From Phenylobacterium sp. (lineage in GTDB: Bacteria; Pseudomonadota; Alphaproteobacteria; Caulobacterales; Caulobacteraceae): a DNA stretch of 64,000 bases. Made by a program: the position numbers and the translations under genes. The stretch lies in contig SSMU01000030.1 in NCBI GenBank assembly GCA_004799545.1, positions 62,001 through 126,000 of the forward strand. The letters are read 5' to 3'. Positions 59,478 to 64,000 of the stretch are shown piece by piece; positions within the stretch are counted from its first letter, which is position 1; the number at the start of each line of letters is the position of its first letter. Under the pieces are notes generated by a model. The model saw only the letters and a program-made list of their open reading frames with translations. It made no database searches and was not told the origin of the DNA.

Positions 59478-62400
59478 CTACTTCCGCCGCTTCCCCGCCG
59501 GCGGCTCCGTCAGCTCGCGCAGCGCCGCATTGGCGATGGTCAGCTTGGCGAAGGTCCAGGGGCCGCCGGCCTGGTCGATCTCCTCGACCGTGCGGCGGGC
59601 GGCGTCGGCCTTGTCGCTGCGCAGGGCGGCCCAGGCGGCCACCGCCTTGGCCGCATGCTCGGCGTCCTCGCCGGCCTGGGCCGAGCCGGAGAACTGCATG
59701 ATCGTCCGGGTGAGCGCGGCCTGTTCGGAGAGCAGGTCCTCCAGCAAGCGGCGCAGCGCCGTCCGCTCGAAGCTGTCGCCTACCGCGTAGCCCGCGGCGG
59801 CTGCGCGCATCCGGTCGAAGGCGAAGGCCGCGCCGGCCTGGTGGTAGAGCCGCGTGACATTGGCCAGCGGCCAGCTCGAGGCCTCGGCGAGGTCGACCAT
59901 GTCGGCCGCCGTGGTCACCGACTGCAGGACGGCGGCCGCCTGGGCCAGGCCCTCCGGCGCGCCGGCCTCGACGAGCTGCCGGGTGCGGGTGGCGACGGCC
60001 GCCTGCTCGACGCCTGAGGCGACCCCCGGCATCAGGCCCTTGAGCCGCTTGAAGCCGGCGCCATAGCGCTGGACCAGGGCGGCGACGTCCAGGGCCTCGC
60101 GACCGGCCCGCCGGGACAGCCAGAAGGTGGCGCCGCGCAGGGCCGCGGCCAGCCGGCGATAGAGCGCCATCTGGCCCGCCGCCGGGATCTCGCCGTCGAG
60201 GGCGTCAACCTTGGCCCACAGGGCCTCGAAGTCGAGCACCGCCTTGGCCGCCTCGTAGCCGGCCGCAAAGGCGCGGACGTCGCAGTTGGCCGCCGCCATC
60301 AGCCGACCGGGGAAGCTCGGCCCGCAGCGGTTGATGATGTCGTTGGCGACCACGGTGGCGATGATCTCGCGCCGCAGCCGGTGGCGGCGCATGGGCTCGC
60401 GGTACTTGCGCAGCGGCTTCGGGAAATAGGCCTCCAGCACGCCCTCGTAGAAGGGGTCGTCCGGCAGGCTGGATCCCACCAACTCGCGCTTCAGCTCCAG
60501 CTTGCCGTAGGCCAGCAGCACCGAGAGCTCCGGCCGCGTCAGGCCCTGGCCGGCCTGGGCCCGCTCGGCGATGACGGTTGCATCCGGCAGGCCTTCCACC
60601 GCCCGGTCCAGCCGGCCGGCCGCTTCCAGGTTGGCCATGAACTGGGCGTGCGGCTCCAGTTCGCCGGGCGCGTCCATCTGCATGAGCGAGAGCGCCAGGG
60701 TCTGCTCGTAGTTGTGCGCCAGGACGTGCGCGCCGACCTCGTCGGTCATCGACTGCAGCAGGGTGTCGCGTTTCTTGCGGTCCAGCGTGCCGGTGCGCTC
60801 CAGGGCGCCGGTGAGGATCTTGATGTTCACCTCGTGGTCGGAGGTGTCGACGCCGGCCGAGTTGTCGATGGCGTCGGTGTCGATGTGGCCGCCGGCCCCC
60901 CCCGCGCCTATCTGGGCGAACTCGATCCGGCCCGCCTGGGTGACGCCCAGGTTGGCGCCTTCGCCGACCACCTTGACCCGCAGCTCCGCGCCGTTGACCC
61001 GCAGGGAGTCGTTGGTCTTGTCGCCGACGTCGACGTTGGCCTCGGACCTGGCCTTCACATAGGTGCCGATGCCGCCCAGGTAGAGCAGCTCGACGGGGGC
61101 CTTGAGGATGGCGTTGATCAGGTCGGCGGGCGCCAGTTCGTCGGCGTCGACCGCCAGCAGCTTCTTCACGTCCGCGGTGAGCCGGATCGACTTCAAGGTG
61201 CGCGGGAAGACCCCGCCGCCCTTGGAGATCACCTTGCGGTCATAGTCGTCCCAGGACGAGCGCGGCAGGTCGAAGATCCGCTTGCGCTCCTTCCACGACT
61301 TCGCCGGATCGGGGTCGGGATCGAGGAAGACGTGGCGGTGGTCGAAGGCGGCGACCAGCCGGGTCTCCTTCGACAGCAGCATGCCGTTGCCGAACACGTC
61401 GCCGGACATGTCACCGACGCCCACCACGGTGAAGGCCTCGGTCTGGATGTCCTTGCCGAGCTCGCGGAAGTGGCGCTTCACCGCCTCCCACGCGCCCTTG
61501 GCGGTGATGCCCATGACTTTGTGGTCGTAGCCGGCCGAGCCGCCCGACGCGAAGGCGTCGCCCAGCCAGAAGCCGTAGCTTTCGGCCACCTCGTTGGCGA
61601 TGTCGGAGAAGGTGGCCGTGCCCTTGTCGGCCGCCACCACCAGGTAGGGGTCGTCGCCGTCGTAGTCGATCACGCCCTTCGGATGGGTGACCTTGCCGTC
61701 GGGCGTCAGGTTGTCGGTGATGTCCAGGAGGCCGGCCAGGAAGATCTTGTAGGCGCGCACGCCCTCGGCGCGGATGGCGTCCGGCGCGCCGCCCTTGGGC
61801 AGCATCTTCGGGAAGAAGCCGCCCTTGGACCCCACCGGCACGATCACCGCATTCTTCACCTGCTGGGCCTTCACCAGGCCCAGCACCTCGGTGCGGAAGT
61901 CGTCGCGCCGGTCGCTCCAGCGCAGGCCGCCGCGCGCCACCGGGCCGAAGCGCAGGTGCACCCCCTCGACGCCGACGCTCCAGACGAAGATCTCGCGGAA
62001 CGGCTTGGGCGCCGGCAGGTCGGCCAGGGTGTCGCTGGCGATCTTGTAGGAGATGTAGGGCTTGGGCCGCCCGTCGGCGCCCGGTTGGTAGAAGTTGGTC
62101 CGCTGGGTCGCGGCGACCAGGGCCGCGATCCTGCGCAGCACGCGGTCGTGGTCGAGGCTCTCGACCGCCTGCAGGGCCTCGGTGATCTTGGCCATCGTGG
62201 CCTCGGTGCGGACCTGGCGCCGGTCCAGGTCGCCGCCGGCCTCGGGATCGAAGCGGACGCGGAACAGCTCGAGGATCAGCTGGGTGACGTCGGGGTTGGC
62301 GGCCAGCGCCTCCTCCTGCACCCGCTGGCTGGGATCGAGACCGGTCTGCTGGCGGAACCGGGCCAGGGCGCGCACCAGGGCGGCGTCGCGCCAGGGCATG

Positions 62401-64000
62401 GAGAGCTCCAGCACCAGGCGGTTGAAGCCGTCGTTCTCGGTGTCGCCGCACCAGACCGCGACCACAGCGTCCTCGAAGCAGCGTTTCACCTTGGCGAACA
62501 CCAGCTTCTCGCCGCGCGGGTCCTCGATCTCGAAGTCGTGCACCCAGATCGGCGCGCCGCCGCCCGGGCTGACCGGGAAGCCGGCCTCGGCCAGGGCCTT
62601 CAGGCCCATGTTGTCGAGGATCGGCAGGACGTCGGCGAGCGCCGCCGGCTGGCCGGCGCTGTAGAGCTTGAAGCGGAACTGCAGGGGCGAATCCGTCGCC
62701 GCGCGATAGGCGCGCACCCGGATGGTCTCGACCGCGCCCATCTCCTCGATCACCGCCAGGTCGGCCATGGCCTCGGCCGCGTCGAAGCGGTCGCGGTAGC
62801 CGGCCGGGAAGGCGGCGCGGTAGCGCAGCAGGGTCTGGGCCAGGGCTTCCGGGTCGCGGTCGGTGGCGCGCACCGCCTCCTCGAAGCGGTCCTCCCAGGT
62901 GCGGGCGGCCTCGGCGATCTCCGCCTCGATGACCTTCAGGTCCGGCCAGGCGTGATGGCCCGGCGCGAAGCCCACGATGTAATGGATCCGCGCCAGAGGG
63001 GCGTCGGAGAAGGTGGGGTAGGAGGCCGAGACGTGGCCGCCGTAGGCGCCCGCCAGGATGCGGCCGGCGCGCGCGCTGAGGTCGGAACTGTAGCGGTCGC
63101 GGGGCAGGAACAGCAGCACCGAGGCGAAGCGGTCGAAGGGGTCGCGGCGCTCGAACAGGCCGACGCGGGGCCGGTCGTAGAGGTGCAGGATGCCGAGGCT
63201 CAGCTCGAGCAGCTCGTCCTCGGAGGTCTGGAAGAGCTCGTCCCGGGGATGGTTCTCCAGGATGTTCTTGAGGCGCTTCTCGTTGTGGCTGCCGTGCGCC
63301 ACGTGGGCGCGGGCCAGCACATTGTTGAGCTTCTCGCGGACCAGCGGCACGGCGAAGGCCGGCTCGTCATAGGCCTCGGCGGTGAACAGGCCGACGAAGC
63401 GCACCTCGCCGAGCGGGCGGCCCTTGTCGTCGTAGCGTTTGACGCCGACGTAATCCATGTAGGCGCGGCGGTGGACGCGGCTTCGCGCATTGGCCTTGGC
63501 GACGGTGACGGCGGGATCCTCGATGATCCGCTCCTTGACGTCGCCCATCCTGAGCGCCGGCTCGTGCGCGCGGCGCAGCACAGTGCGCTCCGGGTCGCGC
63601 AGCACCCCCTTGCCGTCCTTGGCCTGGTAGACCGGCTCCTCCGGCGCGTAGTCGCCGTTGGCCAGCCGCGGGTATTCGTAGACCCGGGCCCCCAGGAACA
63701 CGAACTGCTCGGCCTCGAGCCAGCCGAGGAACTCGCTCTCCTCGCGGGTGAATTTGTCCGGATGCGCGCGGCTCTCGTCGAGCATGTTGCGCGCCAGCTC
63801 CAGCATGGCCGGGAAGTCGTCCACGGCGGCGCGGACGTCGTCGAGCGTGGCCTTCAGGCCGGCGATCAGATGGGCCTCGCGGTCGGCGCCCACGGGCTCC
63901 AGGATCACCTGGACGAAGGACTCGCGCCGCGCGCGCCCGCTCTCGCCGCGGACGCCGGCGCGGTCGCGCTGCACCTCGACGACGGGGTGGAACATGGCGC
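59478..64000 (-). CDS. Large NAD-specific glutamate dehydrogenase (5' end beyond window)
   Basis: Enzymes of this ~1,600-residue class (GDH180, GdhB) deaminate glutamate to 2-oxoglutarate with NAD. About 1,505 residues are seen, from the window edge to the stop at 59480. The reading frame continues past the ATG at 63995, whose first residues FHPVVEVQRDRAG lie about 100 residues into known homologues, so the true start is outside. ACT-like regulatory segments make up the first half. The catalytic domain includes GVHLRFGPVARGGLRWSDRRDDFRTEVLGLVKAQQVKNAVIVPVGSKGGF, with the binding Lys residues, then the Rossmann domain with VVGVGDMSGDVFGNGML. The stop abuts a type 1 repeat. It should feed amino acid carbon to the TCA cycle. 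Confidence 0.95.
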   Translation of the reverse strand, partial: AMFHPVVEVQRDRAGVRGESGRARRESFVQVILEPVGADREAHLIAGLKATLDDVRAAVDDFPAMLELARNMLDESRAHPDKFTREESEFLGWLEAEQFVFLGARVYEYPRLANGDYAPEEPVYQAKDGKGVLRDPERTVLRRAHEPALRMGDVKERIIEDPAVTVAKANARSRVHRRAYMDYVGVKRYDDKGRPLGEVRFVGLFTAEAYDEPAFAVPLVREKLNNVLARAHVAHGSHNEKRLKNILENHPRDELFQTSEDELLELSLGILHLYDRPRVGLFERRDPFDRFASVLLFLPRDRYSSDLSARAGRILAGAYGGHVSASYPTFSDAPLARIHYIVGFAPGHHAWPDLKVIEAEIAEAARTWEDRFEEAVRATDRDPEALAQTLLRYRAAFPAGYRDRFDAAEAMADLAVIEEMGAVETIRVRAYRAATDSPLQFRFKLYSAGQPAALADVLPILDNMGLKALAEAGFPVSPGGGAPIWVHDFEIEDPRGEKLVFAKVKRCFEDAVVAVWCGDTENDGFNRLVLELSMPWRDAALVRALARFRQQTGLDPSQRVQEEALAANPDVTQLILELFRVRFDPEAGGDLDRRQVRTEATMAKITEALQAVESLDHDRVLRRIAALVAATQRTNFYQPGADGRPKPYISYKIASDTLADLPAPKPFREIFVWSVGVEGVHLRFGPVARGGLRWSDRRDDFRTEVLGLVKAQQVKNAVIVPVGSKGGFFPKMLPKGGAPDAIRAEGVRAYKIFLAGLLDITDNLTPDGKVTHPKGVIDYDGDDPYLVVAADKGTATFSDIANEVAESYGFWLGDAFASGGSAGYDHKVMGITAKGAWEAVKRHFRELGKDIQTEAFTVVGVGDMSGDVFGNGMLLSKETRLVAAFDHRHVFLDPDPDPAKSWKERKRIFDLPRSSWDDYDRKVISKGGGVFPRTLKSIRLTADVKKLLAVDADELAPADLINAILKAPVELLYLGGIGTYVKARSEANVDVGDKTNDSLRVNGAELRVKVVGEGANLGVTQAGRIEFAQIGAGGAGGHIDTDAIDNSAGVDTSDHEVNIKILTGALERTGTLDRKKRDTLLQSMTDEVGAHVLAHNYEQTLALSLMQMDAPGELEPHAQFMANLEAAGRLDRAVEGLPDATVIAERAQAGQGLTRPELSVLLAYGKLELKRELVGSSLPDDPFYEGVLEAYFPKPLRKYREPMRRHRLRREIIATVVANDIINRCGPSFPGRLMAAANCDVRAFAAGYEAAKAVLDFEALWAKVDALDGEIPAAGQMALYRRLAAALRGATFWLSRRAGREALDVAALVQRYGAGFKRLKGLMPGVASGVEQAAVATRTRQLVEAGAPEGLAQAAAVLQSVTTAADMVDLAEASSWPLANVTRLYHQAGAAFAFDRMRAAAAGYAVGDSFERTALRRLLEDLLSEQAALTRTIMQFSGSAQAGEDAEHAAKAVAAWAALRSDKADAARRTVEEIDQAGGPWTFAKLTIANAALRELTEPPAGKRRK

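Overview
The window is very GC-rich bacterial DNA, packed with genes that often overlap by 4 bases. It comes from an alphaproteobacterium of the Caulobacteraceae, most like Phenylobacterium or Caulobacter. The best evidence is the order hemJ-hemH-hemE / gap / DUF299 kinase-maf-aroE-coaE-dnaQ. In Caulobacter crescentus the gap between hemE and the DUF299 gene is the chromosomal replication origin (Cori). Here that 512-bp gap carries a perfect CtrA box, two degenerate CtrA boxes, several DnaA-box-like 9-mers and two GANTC (CcrM) sites. Two perfect 16-bp parS palindromes lie 4-6 kb to its left. The window therefore spans the origin-proximal part of the chromosome.

Layout. 1-8.9 kb: mnmE (cut by the left edge), a small DUF6489 gene, a dienelactone hydrolase, a quinone oxidoreductase, a Tat-exported serine hydrolase between the two parS sites, rho, and the haem operon hemE-hemH-hemJ. 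8.9-9.4 kb: the origin. 9.4-13.1 kb: a tight operon of the DUF299 kinase, maf, aroE and coaE, then dnaQ. 13.1-20.7 kb: secB, a Tim44-like protein, mltA, smr, the histidine operon (PfkB kinase-hisB-H-A-F-E, leftward) and nth. 20.8-27.1 kb: DUF2244, hslV / NTF2-like / hslU, a ThiF-VOC-methyltransferase operon and a 2-hydroxyacid dehydrogenase. 27.2-36.2 kb: an SH3 protein, fatty-acid genes fabA-fabB and fabI separated by a ClC channel, ubiH, Trm112, LON-domain, CnoX-like and prdX genes. 36.2-46.9 kb is the accessory stretch: DUF6065, tRNA-Gly, two paralogous alpha/beta-hydrolase modules, one of them the head of a 988-residue hydrolase / glycosyltransferase / methyltransferase fusion, two more methyltransferases, DUF2252, a TPR-ATP-grasp protein, MgtC and a ParB-fold protein. 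47-64 kb: small envelope proteins, argG, kup, marC, pyrF, DUF1674, rsmB, rpe, a ZTP riboswitch with purH, and most of a large NAD-glutamate dehydrogenase (cut by the right edge).

A dispersed palindromic repeat family sits in six convergent intergenic gaps, and one copy is inserted in frame inside smr, where it adds about 50 residues. No transposase, integrase, phage gene, rRNA operon or CRISPR array was seen. dnaA is not in the window although the origin is.

What is least described here: the hydrolase-glycosyltransferase-methyltransferase fusion locus, the in-frame repeat in smr, the TPR-ATP-grasp protein next to DUF2252, and a probable hairpin over the rho ribosome binding site. All family calls come from reading motifs by eye; no database search was run.
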